Shown here one piece after another: positions 9,908-20,689 of a DNA stretch of 64,000 bases. Position numbers and translations under genes: made by a program. The stretch comes from Camillea tinctor. Lineage: Eukaryota > Ascomycota > Sordariomycetes > Xylariales > Xylariaceae. Position 1 is the stretch's first letter. Every line of letters starts with the position of its first letter. The DNA is taken from assembly GCA_022578605.1 (NCBI GenBank), contig MU394089.1, positions 186,001-250,000 of the forward strand, written 5' to 3'. The notes below the pieces were generated by a model. It had not been told where the DNA came from and did not search any database. It was given only the letters and a program-made list of their open reading frames with translations.

Positions 9908-12823
9908 ATGTCCGACCAACGTGAACTGCTCGCCACCCCCACGGGGCCCCATGACACCATCCGACAACGCCCTTTGCGTTCGACTTCCCCCTCTCCATCT
10001 AGACTCCACCACCCGAGAGACGAACTGCTTACACGACTTTCTCCCGCCTCAGTCGTCGAGGCTCTTCGATCGCCTACCGGCGCTTTAAAAACATGCCTAG
10101 AGCAAGCCTCGGCCTCTGAGAAGGCATTTGCCATGAAAACGGCCAATGCCTCTAAACTGATACACGATTGGCTTGATGAGCTTTCCGACTGGCCATGGCC
10201 CTCGACTGCCGGTTCGGCCGGCTTTGAGGCGCCCGCTAAGAGAAGGAAACTAGCCGAGCCCAAGACACCGAAAGACGATTCCCAGCGGGAGCTCTCCGAG
10301 ACTGCCCCACCATCTGACACCATCTACTATGGCAGTCTACCCGCCGACGATGTCACTCGCTACGAGAAACGAATTGAACAAATCCAACGAGAAATGGAGG
10401 ACTTGAATCTGGAGGAGATCAAGAGCCAAGTCCTACACAACCACATCCTACCGCTATCGCGACCCGGAACCCCCTACTCTGACAGCGGCCATTCCATCAG
10501 CTCCATCTTCTCTTACGTCAAGCTGGAGGATGTAACCGCTGTCATTACCGCCATCACCGTACAAGCTTTGCCCAACTTGTCCCGCTTGACACGGTTACTC
10601 AATATCTGGACCGTGCGACTGCTTGTCCTGCGCAAGGTCCCGTCTCTATTGCAAATGTTCACGGATGCCGAAGTGGCACTGCGATCCGGTTGGAGCGCAA
10701 TTGCGGCAACGAATCGTAGTTTGGAAAGCTCGGACAAGGACAGCAACATGACGCAAGATAAGCCAACCTCTCTTTCTAAGAAGGACTTCGAAATCATGAA
10801 ATTGGTCCTTCAGCAGAAAGTGACGAAACCAGGACGCGACCTAGACTACATGCTAGATGCGCTAGAGGGCATGATGGACACTTTACCTGATGAATGGCTA
10901 GATCGTATGGAGGCAATTGAACGAAATTACGCCGAATGGGTTACTGCTGCAGACCGACGGGTTCAGGAAGGGGAGTGGTCCCAGGCGACCGAACGGACCC
11001 GATCAAGTAGGTCTCCTGTCCGGCCAACGACCCCCCAACCAAAAATCGAGATCCGCGAGCCAAGTCCACCCAGGAAAACGTCAGATCGAGGCACCACTAT
11101 CAAAATCTTGGTAGAAGAACCAAGAAAAGATATCCAGGGGTCGACATCCCAGGTTATTGATCTGACTGAACATGCAGCGCATCAGCACGATATCGATTCC
11201 GGGGTAGTGACTAAGAATCCGAGCCTCGATTATGAAAGTCTCGCCAAACGACCCACCAACGCAAAGACAACAAGTTCCAAGCAAATCAGTAGCCAAACCT
11301 ATGACGGCTCTGAGGATGTCGGAGGAACTAGCAACGAGCAGGACAGCCCTACGTCGTCAGAACTAAGCCCGGATGTTTCTCGTGCCTCTCCTTCAGAGAC
11401 AGCAAAGCGCGACATATTCCCATTAAAACCAGCTTTTGGTGACGAATTTGAACCCTCAGTTTTGGAGTCGGTTCATGAGGAGGATGAACAACTTGACCTT
11501 CCTCCTCCACGCCTTAACACCCGGAAAGATAGCGACGCATCGTTCCTCTCGGTCATCCCCCGCCGCCGGTCTAGTAACTCCCTGGGTCATTCAGACGACG
11601 TTTTTTACGGGGACGAGATACCTGAACCTGAATTGCCACGCTTACCAGATCCTGACGAGTCATTCTTCAGTGATGCTCCAAGCCCACCAAGCTCTCCGCC
11701 ATTACGATATACGAAACCCAGATCTACTTCAGTCACGTTTAAGGAGGTGCCTGAAATAACGACTCTACCTGACAGCGGGAACAGTACTCCTCCCCGAAGT
11801 CCACTTCAACCACCTATAGTATTCGACCAGGATGCCTCGTTCGAATGGGAGAGTCAACACGGCAGTCCCAGCCGTATGAGCACGGTCAGCAATATCAGCG
11901 CGAATAGTGATGACGATCACTTCCAAAGGCAAATCAGCCAGCTGCTCGAATCGATGCCAGCCAAGTTCAAATTACAGAGATCAAAAGTCAATCTAAATCC
12001 GCCTGATTTCCAGCTTCCTACGCGACCTAAACCTAAAAATCCGGACTCGAGGCGTCGTAGTGGATCAGCTCTTTCATCCCGCGGTGGAACCCCTTCTTAC
12101 TCGCGGAGTGCTACTCCTTCGTTCATGCTGGCACCTGCGAGGGAACCCCGTCCGAGATCAAGGAGTAGTCAGGGCATCCGACTCTACCACTTAACAAGGT
12201 CTACTGGCGAGCCTCCTATCAAACTCTTCATTCGCTGCGTTGGTGAAAATGGAGAGAGAGTGATGGTGCGCGTTGGTGGCGGGTGGGCCGATTTAGGAGA
12301 ATACCTCAGGGACTATGCAGCACACCATAGCCGGCGATCTAAGGGTGAAAGCAAGGTTGAGGTCACAGACGCCCCACCCGCGGGCAAATTGAGCTCCAGC
12401 CCGTGCAGCCGGCCTGGATCCTCTGCAGGTCGCCCAATGACGCCTCTTACGGTTCGGAAAACTAGAAAGGAGCCGGCCGAAGACGGAGGGGCTCGACTAC
12501 CAAAGACGCCTCATTCCGACAACCCACAAGAGACAGCAGATCCTCCATCCTCGGGCCAGACATCAGGGAGATCGCGCGCGTCTTCCATGCAGCACTTCGA
12601 CTGGGAGAACGATGAAGACAGCTCTCTCGGCCTCGCTGGGCCGAAGGCTGCTAGACGTACCGACTTGAGCGATGAAAGCAAGGCTTGGGTGCAAAGCATG
12701 AAGGAGAAGGTTCGTATCGCTAGCAGCGAGCGGGTACCTCCCCCTGGCGAGCAGACCATCAATTCTAGGTTGGGTGAAATGGGCAAAGTGGGGGGCACGA
12801 AACGACTTTTTAGGAAAAAATAA
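9908..12823 (+). CDS. GAR (GAS2)-domain microtubule-associated protein, Kar9-like
   Basis: Single exon, 971 aa. An in-frame ATG lies upstream at 9800, but the 9908 ATG is preferred: the intervening codons are low-complexity leader-like and 9908 has a purine-containing ACCATC context. Residues ~40-370 are helical and resemble the fungal Kar9 family (for example LTRLLNIWTVRLLVLRKVPS and LPDEWLDRMEAIERNY). The middle is Ser/Pro-rich and disordered. Residues ~758-812 form a GAR domain: PIKLFIRCVGENGERVMVRV followed by GGGWADLGEYLRDY. The basic C-terminus ends KRLFRKK. GAR domains bind microtubules, and Kar9 links microtubule plus ends to actin transport during spindle and nuclear positioning. Residues 548-551 read SVIP followed by RRR, an SxIP-type EB1-binding motif. 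GAR assignment is strong; Kar9 kinship is my inference from the N-terminus. Confidence 0.82.
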   Translation: MSDQRELLATPTGPHDTIRQRPLRSTSPSPSRLHHPRDELLTRLSPASVVEALRSPTGALKTCLEQASASEKAFAMKTANASKLIHDWLDELSDWPWPSTAGSAGFEAPAKRRKLAEPKTPKDDSQRELSETAPPSDTIYYGSLPADDVTRYEKRIEQIQREMEDLNLEEIKSQVLHNHILPLSRPGTPYSDSGHSISSIFSYVKLEDVTAVITAITVQALPNLSRLTRLLNIWTVRLLVLRKVPSLLQMFTDAEVALRSGWSAIAATNRSLESSDKDSNMTQDKPTSLSKKDFEIMKLVLQQKVTKPGRDLDYMLDALEGMMDTLPDEWLDRMEAIERNYAEWVTAADRRVQEGEWSQATERTRSSRSPVRPTTPQPKIEIREPSPPRKTSDRGTTIKILVEEPRKDIQGSTSQVIDLTEHAAHQHDIDSGVVTKNPSLDYESLAKRPTNAKTTSSKQISSQTYDGSEDVGGTSNEQDSPTSSELSPDVSRASPSETAKRDIFPLKPAFGDEFEPSVLESVHEEDEQLDLPPPRLNTRKDSDASFLSVIPRRRSSNSLGHSDDVFYGDEIPEPELPRLPDPDESFFSDAPSPPSSPPLRYTKPRSTSVTFKEVPEITTLPDSGNSTPPRSPLQPPIVFDQDASFEWESQHGSPSRMSTVSNISANSDDDHFQRQISQLLESMPAKFKLQRSKVNLNPPDFQLPTRPKPKNPDSRRRSGSALSSRGGTPSYSRSATPSFMLAPAREPRPRSRSSQGIRLYHLTRSTGEPPIKLFIRCVGENGERVMVRVGGGWADLGEYLRDYAAHHSRRSKGESKVEVTDAPPAGKLSSSPCSRPGSSAGRPMTPLTVRKTRKEPAEDGGARLPKTPHSDNPQETADPPSSGQTSGRSRASSMQHFDWENDEDSSLGLAGPKAARRTDLSDESKAWVQSMKEKVRIASSERVPPPGEQTINSRLGEMGKVGGTKRLFRKK

Positions 12824-14520
12824 GGGGGAGTTGTGTGTATGTGTGGATGGAATGGATGTACGCACGGATGGATCGGTGTGGGGAGGAATTAAACTCTACG
12901 GCGTCTGAAGATCACATTGTTTTGTTTTATTTCCTTTTTTTTCCTCATCTCGGTTTTGACTGTTTTAGCGCTTGGGGATGGAGCAGGAAGAGGGCATACG
13001 AGAAGGGATAGGATTATGTGTAGCTCATGGAGCACCAAGGGGTACGTGTGTATCTGTCTGTGTCTGAGGATTCGGGAGAAAGGATGGGTAAGGAAAGGGC
13101 AATACCCCGTATGCGGGTCGGTTTTTCGCTTTTGTTTTCTTTGGGGTTTTTCTCGGTTGGGTTGTGTGGGTTTTTACCATAACGCATCATCAAGCATCAT
13201 AAGCATCAAGCAACGGTGTTCAGTGTTGGTTCGTTTTTTTTTCCCTGAAGAGAGGAGGAGAGGGATTATGTTTTTTTTTCTGCTTCACCTGTTTTCTTTT
13301 TGGCGCGTCCTTGTTTCCGGTCCTCTAGGCCTGTGTCATTGGCTTCTTCACGAAAAAGAAACCCGGTTTTTTTTTTTTTTGTTCAGACATTAGAGTTATA
13401 CTGCACTCTACATACATTAGACTCGTCGAGCCGAGCATCGACCTTGCTTTCCTTTTCTCTTCTTCCTTTACGTTTATACACCTAGTTACCTAGGCACATA
13501 CCTACATTACTTCACCCTTTTCTTTATACCTTTTCTACATCAACCAAGATGAATACCCAAACACATATCCTCCTAGACAAAAGACAAAGTATCCATACAT
13601 ACCTACATATATATATACCACGCCATACAAACAACACATTCCAAACAGAAAATAGAAAAGACGTTCCTCTACCTTCTGATTGCTTGTTTTGACTTGCTCC
13701 CAATATGTGTGATTCTTGTGTTCCCCCTATGCTATAGCCTGAATGGGAAATTTGTTGTTTACTTGCTTAGGAAACCTTCCCTTTTTCTTCCCTTCCCATT
13801 ATATTATTCTCCCCCACCTTGACCAAATGCAAAACTCCCTTCCCCATATCTCCTTCTCCCCCTTTTTTAGTTTGTTTGGTTTGACACATGACACGTGACG
13901 ATTTCTTCCCAATTGCTAGGTGTTTGCTCTCTACCTTGGTTCTTAGTCTACACTAGGTATGTTAGGGGTTTTCTTTTTTTTTTGCTTTTGGGGGGTTGGC
14001 CCGGGTTCCCGGGTCCGGGGGGTCGTATTTCGATTTCATGCGCGGCGCGGCGCGCGTTAAGCGGTGTGGAAGGGATGTCGGTGGTTTTTTTTTTCCAAGG
14101 CACAGGCGCATACAACCGCCTCACAAGCGCGTTTTGGTGTTTTAGTATACTCTTTTTCCGAGTCTTCATCTCATCTCCCTCCACCGTCTTTTGTTGCTTT
14201 CTTTCGTTTCTATAGTATAGTGCGCTGCTTCGTTCGAGGCGGTCGGGAGCGCCCGTTTCATGTTTTATGAGACCCTACTACCTAGCTTGGGTTAGGTATA
14301 TTGAGGAGGTTGGGGTTAGGTTTGCTTTCTGGTTTGAGAAGATAAAAGGGAGAGGCGGAAGGGAGGCGGGATCTGGATGGCGAATGCGGTTGCGTGTAAA
14401 GAAAGAGTTGACTGGAGCTGATTACTTAGGCAACCTAGTTAATGATGTGATTTATGGGTTAGAGCATGTAGATTCCTGGTGTAGATTCCTGGTGCATTAA
14501 GGGTTTACTTCATTATTCGA
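12824..14520. other. Intergenic, T-rich 3' flank
   Basis: No gene recognised. The region directly after the GAR-domain gene is strongly T-biased on the + strand with several T-runs, and open frames here encode Phe/Leu-rich low-complexity peptides typical of such DNA. A 13-bp unit is perfectly duplicated at 14468-14493. Confidence 0.5.
14468..14493. repeat. 13-bp tandem duplication
   Basis: GTAGATTCCTGGT occurs twice directly in tandem with no mismatch (14468-14480 and 14481-14493). It is intergenic. Confidence 0.9.
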
Positions 14521-17500
14521 TTTGTCAGAGCAAGGAGTTCTTCTGTTAACAAAGTTTCAATTGCCTTTCTATATTGTCCAAGTTATTTAGGTTAGGTCTA
14601 TATATCTTCGTCGTCTACTTTATAAACCCCAACCCAAACTCAAACCCAAACCTGAGTCCCCCTATACATATATTCATACTACCTAATCTTATACTTTTAA
14701 GTTTTTATGGAACAAGGTTTACTACACGTAACTTAAATCCAATATGGCTAATCTTCGCTGCACACCTAAGTAATTATAAGCAGGTTTACCTAGGTACTAA
14801 CGATGCTTTGTCTTACGCAACACAATATAGTCTTTTTCAGTTATACGTTCAAGTAGCCTAACCTAAAAGATTGAGTCGTCAAACCGTAATTTCAACAACA
14901 TAAAATCTAACCTTCCCCTCAACTCTTGCCTCAAAATTTTTAGCGTGCAGCATCAGCTTTCTTCTACGTGGTATAAAAGTCTATTGTCTAACTTTAGTTA
15001 TTAGAGTTAAACACAGGCACTAGGAAGTTCCTAGATTCTACCACATGCACCTTGGCCCTTCTTATTTAGTTACGGGCTTAGAAACTCTTTATGCACCTAT
15101 TATGATGAGACAAACGACTCGAGGTGTGTGTGTCAATATGAGGAAGGTGAGAATTATTTTAATGCACGTAATTTGGCATATGCTAAAGTCAATTCTGTTA
15201 CGACAGGTGTTGAGCAACCCATCATATCATGAGCCGAAAAGGCTCTCACAATGACTAAATGGTCATTGTGGCTTAATTCTGTATTATATAGTTACCCTCT
15301 AGCTAAGCTGCGTCGTAACAAATTCATATTTACTTTTGTCACGGCTATATAAGAGCTAATTGTCAAACGACAATTGGCATATGTCTTTTGTCTCCACAAC
15401 TTTGAGCTACTAGGTGCACTTGTGATGATAGGATGGGATAGAAGGTTTCTGTGAGGAGGTGAAGAGCTGAACTCTTAGTCCAGAAAATAGAGTAGAGAAG
15501 CTGTTTGTATGTAAACAAGCCACGCTATTCTGCGTGGTCACCTAGATAGCTTAGTTCTTCGCGCGACAACAATAACATTTCCCTCCCCTTGGGGCTTACA
15601 TCATGGCAGGTTCCGGGCGGGGAAGTAAGATTATTAACAAGATCATATTGAAAGCCAAAGTGGAATGATGGCAACAGACCTCTACATACGGCCCTAACTT
15701 GTCGATTGGAATGTAAAGCCACCCTCAACTAGAAAAATAGAGCTGACTGACACAATCCCGATAAGATTATACTCTGATATCAATATCTGGTGACACCCTG
15801 TAGCATTAGTATGTAAAGGGTGTTATCCTTATACCAAGTTATAACTAACAGGTCGTAAACGAAATAAAGACGGAACTACATTCTGCCCGTTCGGTGACCG
15901 TAGATCGACTCGGGACGTAGTTATATACGCTGTCAAGTGATACGACGTTACATCGACCCGGCAAGTGTAAATCACAGTGTCTTGTCTTTCGAACATCTAG
16001 TAAGCACGGCGATAACAACCAATTGGGTCTGTAATATTATTTCTTACCCGTCGTTCTTCTATTCGGCTCCCAAAAACATAGTAGCCACGCGGAGTTCGTA
16101 GCTTTCCTTCTTCTTTGATCCCAGAGTAAGATTCTAGGAACAGGGTGACTTCATACGTGAGATTCTCCTTGGGGAGTGAGATGAGGTTGTGAGGAAGATA
16201 TTCCTTACAAGTGAATAATACTAAGGTTAACACCTTTAGAACATCATTACATAATTTTCTGCCGTTAAGCACCTAATGGGATTGTGTAGGGCTTTCTTCA
16301 TTGTCTAAACGTGGAATCCACCCTTGCCATATCATAACTGAATTGCAATGCAAGCGATATTAAGGTCTTCCTTGCTAAAATACGCCAAAATCATCAATAT
16401 CTTGACTGCTCAGAATACCACAAATGGAGATTAGATGACTTTGGCCCGTTCGCATACCCTACAAATCATGCTAGAGGATATCTTCATCTTGAATGACTTA
16501 AACTCGCTAAGTGAGACTAAAGAACGATGCGTTGATGTTATAGCAAAAAAGCCTCAGACTATTGCTGATCAATAAAACAACGATAGGTTATATAAAGTAC
16601 CGAGGTTTCTTTGGTATAGCAGAGTTGTCAATACATACGGGATGGTCCTATCTCTGCTGGATGCCAACGACGATCACATACTCATGAGCTCACATACTGA
16701 AAGCACATAATACAGTCGAAAGATGCCCAGGTATACAACGATGCCGGTAGTATCTCATTAGCGCTTAATGTCCCGATCCAGCCCGCCAACCCAGCAGATC
16801 TTAGTGTATTTGCTTTTTTTTTTTGGAATTATCAATGCAAGTATGAATATTGAAAATAGCGAATTCAAAGGGGTAAGAAGATTTGGCTCTCCTACAGCTA
16901 AGGAGTTGAGCAAACCCGGGTAATTACTCAAGGTCACGGAATAGCCTGTAGTGTATTATTTGTGACATCATTATTTATTCTTGTGCTTAGCTTGATAATT
17001 CTTGAAGTCTTATACTCGTTGAATTTTCGGTTGTTTCGGTTGGTATTACGACTTTGTATCACTATAGGAGAAGCTCCTGGGAGTAGACTAGGGGATTTTA
17101 CGTTCGAGCTTGAGAATATTAACGAAAGAAAGGATACAGTCTTGACCTAAGAAACTGTGAGTATATGCGTGAGGTTCTCATGTGTAGCCCTAGATAGAAC
17201 ATCTGGGAAGACAAGCTAATCTATATGTAAATGACACAAAGGGAGGGATGCTAATGTCAAATCAGAGAATATGTTGAAGATAATATTGTTCAATATAACT
17301 ACAAACAACACAACAGCACCTATCTCCTATATTCATATCTAATGGGCAATAACCTTGATTCGGCTCTTTTTACTAATATTCTATAATGCAGAGTTGGGTT
17401 CCCCGGTAGCATAATCTAGGCTGCTGATATCAGTACATTTCGACTTTTAGTCGACTTTCTGTGAGCTATAAAGGATATGATTTATCTCCTTTAAAAAGAC

Positions 17501-18800
17501 TCAACTTCTACTTCTTATGGGTTAAAAAATCTAGAGTGTTCTTCAAGAGGGAGAAACCTGCCACCTTAGGGAGAGGCTCCTATATTGAGCCCTAGGGATG
17601 TTCGCAGCGAGCTTTAGAGTGTCCTATATGATAACGCGATATCGAATTCATTCAGATCACTTGTAATTTCTAAGAAAGTTGGCAGCATCCAGGGCTGTAC
17701 ATACTAAAGCCATAACAGTAGCAACATGGTGACAACATAGAAGTATCTGTGGTTCCCGTTCATAAACCGCCCTGTCTGTGTGTCCTGTCTCCTATCTTCC
17801 GAGCAGCCGATATTATATATACACACCCGTGACTTCGGAAGGAACTATAAGGAACACACTTATTATGAGTATTTAGACCTGACTCCTAGAGACCTAGTGG
17901 ACTTTACATGATTCATTATCCGTAGACATGTGAACAACGAGAGGGATAGTTGTCCTCGGCTGTCTATAATATCTCTTGCGGCCCCCTCGGGGGCGACCGG
18001 ATCGGTTCGCTGAAGACTTACATTGGTAGCCGGGTATTCAACGCGACACATGGTCCGGCAATGCAAGAGGCAGTCTATAAGTATTGCCACCGGGGTTACC
18101 ACATGCTTGGAAGCTAGGCAAGGGAGATGTGCACATCAGCTACCAAAGGCGGCACTAGACCCTAGACCCTTTCGGCATACACAGCAAAGTTAACGCAAGG
18201 CTTAGCCTCCTTTACCAAAATTCTGTGTCCATCCATCATCCCTATGTGAGACAAGACCTAGAACCAGACACCAAGCCTATTCCGCGTAGTCTTACGGTAG
18301 CAACCATTGAGAGTGGATCTGTGGTACCCGGGGCCCTCTCGGGGTGCTCTTGAGATATCTCGGCGTTTTGTCCCGCTGCTGCGGTGGCCTTGTCAGATCG
18401 GCTTCCCTACTACTGGAGATATATGTATGTACGCCGTTCTTTCTGCGGGTAGCTACAAAAAGGAGCAATTTTGGTGTAAGGGTTGCTAGGCTACCTTACA
18501 TCAATAGATATACGTAGGTTACTTGAATATCATATATGGTGATCCCTTAACTATGACGTATATCTTTCTCCTTCCCCCCCAGAGGTAGGCGAAAGGATAG
18601 AGGAGGGGGGTGGTACCATACCAAAGAAAATACAGACATGCGATATTATTGAACGAATAGGATATAATGGAGACTAAAAAATGGTGATAAGGTTGGGGAT
18701 GAAAGTTGCAAAAGGCCCTTTTTGCTTGTTATAATCACTTGTTGATATGCCGTGGCATGTAGCAGGAGGGTAGTACGGGAGGGCCCCTGGCTCTACAAGA
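14521..18800. other. AT-rich, gene-free region (possible decayed repeat DNA)
   Basis: No gene recognised on either strand. The sequence is rich in TATA, TTAA and ATAT words with short GC-richer islands (around 15880-15970, 17940-18110, 18300-18420). It holds a telomere-like but irregular ACCCAAAC cluster (about 14628-14655) and a strong GC hairpin (17981-17994). Open frames are under 100 codons and scattered. The pattern fits an old, mutated transposon or ordinary AT-rich spacer. I could not find terminal repeats or transposase/reverse-transcriptase motifs, so no element is claimed. Confidence 0.4.
17981..17994. other. GC-rich hairpin in AT-rich DNA
   Basis: GCCCC-CTCG-GGGGC is a perfect 5-bp all-G/C stem closing a CTCG tetraloop. 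It stands out against the AT-rich surroundings. No gene or RNA family was recognised around it. Confidence 0.6.
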
Positions 18801-19570
18801 ATAAGAAAAAGCATCTGATAAAGTCAGCCTTCTACGTCTAGACGCATACACATCGTCTCAGTTGTAGAGATGCAAAGCCCAATCTGGACACGAACACAGT
18901 CGCACAGAGCCCCTGTCTCGGAGCCGTGTGTATTCCTCCGTCTCACTTATAGCCGCACAGGTATAACATGTGAATTGCCTCATCTCTTTCACACGAATTA
19001 CTAATCACCAATCACGAATCTTCCTGCTTGTCGATTTATTGGTAGAAGTATCTTCAAGGGTTTACTGACTGAGTGAACTCACAATATATGGAGTATGTAT
19101 TAGCTTATTGGCGGGCTCTGAACGAACCTCACACATAAAGATGACCACTAGTAACATGTTCCGAATTTTAGAACAAACCTGGGCTATTCAATACCTAGGC
19201 AATGAATTCAATTGCCTGGACACTAATTGGATACCCGTCAAATGTGGTCCGTCCACAGGAGAGCTGGGCCAAGCGGGTTTTGCGACGCCGTCCGTGAGAG
19301 GAGAGAAAATTAAGCTCAAAAGCCAAGACAGATCAAGACTTTCCCCCTTCTGAGACCGCTGTAACGATAGACGAGCTGGAATGTGACGCCAACTGGAGAC
19401 CCGTGCAAGCATAAAAGAGGCGGGCGATCTGGCGGGCAAGTTGTGGCGATCAGAGTCGCAGGCTATCATAGCCTGTCACGAGGGATTAGGCGGACATGGG
19501 GCGGGAGGAGTTCCTTGGGAGGGTTGCATAATGTTGGAGATCTCATCTCGTTGCACCCATGTATCGTCCC

Positions 19571-19587
19571 TTTTTTTTTTTTTTTTT
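19571..19587. repeat. Poly-T tract
   Basis: An uninterrupted T-run of about 17 bases followed by a pyrimidine-rich tail. A similar run lies about 1.1 kb downstream (20671-20689). Confidence 0.8.
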
Positions 19588-20670
19588 CCCTTTTTCTATT
19601 CCCTTTTCCTCTATTTCTTTCAGATTGGTTAGAGGAAGGGATAGAACCTGGGAAGGACTACTTTAGTAAAAGAAAAGAGAAAGAAGAAAAGAAAAAAATA
19701 TGGGTATGGGGAAATGATCGTTGATCAGGTGGCTCAAAAGAGGATCTTATTAGTCGTAGCATTGCTATAGTCCCGCACCGTTTGGACTTTCTACCCCGTC
19801 TTCAATATTCTTGGTATACGCTTGGTATACCGATTGCGGAGTTGAAGTTAGTCACGATATAGTGTAGATAGATAGGTAGATACCTAGATAAGTGTACGTA
19901 ACCGATTATATATGTAGTCTCGGCGACGAGGTCGTACACTAGAAAAGCAGGCGGGATGGTTCCGTAGAGTAGAGTTAAGTAGCTGCATGAAAGTGGTGCT
20001 TGGTTTATGACTAAAGCGGCGCATCGTGAATATCAAATCGAGTTGGATGTTTGAGGGTTGTGGGGAACAACCTTGGAAGTTGAGCGGAAGACCCGAAGAA
20101 TTCCCATTCTAGAGCGCTTAAGGAGTGTGGGAGTGTGCTTGAAGTCCTGATGTGCTTCGGGGTAAAGATCCTGATAAAATATAGGTAGGTACTATGTTTC
20201 AAAAAAGATAGTTGACACGAGCAGGAGCGTTTGAGATAACGCCAATAAACCCAAAAACCAAATGAGAGGGAGACGGGGGAATCACTCTGTCACTAAAATC
20301 TTGAAGAAATTCTCCTGGCAGCCCGTCTGCGTCCGCCCCGCGCTAAGTTAGGTAGTAGAAAACCCCCCTGAGACCCCTACCATAAAGCTGCGGACCCTAT
20401 AGAAGCCTCGTGAGCGGATCGGGAGAAATCGGGTCTCAGCCTCCAAAGATAGGGATCTCTCGCGTGTCCCCTTTGCCGCTTGGGAGCTCTAGGGACTCTA
20501 GGACCCCACTAAAGCCCCGTCACCAGCCCCATGTTTCAGTTTGGGCTGAATTGGGTACGTATTTTCTTCGTCCGAATTCCGAAAGATGCCAGTGTATTGT
20601 ACAGATACCTAAGTCTAGGTCTAGGTCCGGTCTGGCCCTCTCCCTCCAAACCCGGCAATTCGGTCAACGC

Positions 20671-20689
20671 TTTTTTTTTTTTTTTTTTT
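20671..20689. repeat. Poly-T tract
   Basis: An uninterrupted T-run of about 19 bases bordering a pyrimidine-rich segment. It is the longest homopolymer noted in the window. Confidence 0.8.

Noticed and set aside
12917..13485. 158-aa Phe/Leu-rich frame after the GAR gene
   Set aside because: T-rich 3' flank yields hydrophobic-looking peptides; no family similarity or gene signals.
14628..14655. Telomere-like ACCCAAAC cluster
   Set aside because: Units are irregular and do not match a TTAGGG/CCCTAA array; internal chromosomal position between genes.
16435..16575. 46-codon open frame with ordinary amino-acid composition in the AT-rich region
   Set aside because: Too short, no motif, no convincing splice partners; may be a relic but cannot be supported.
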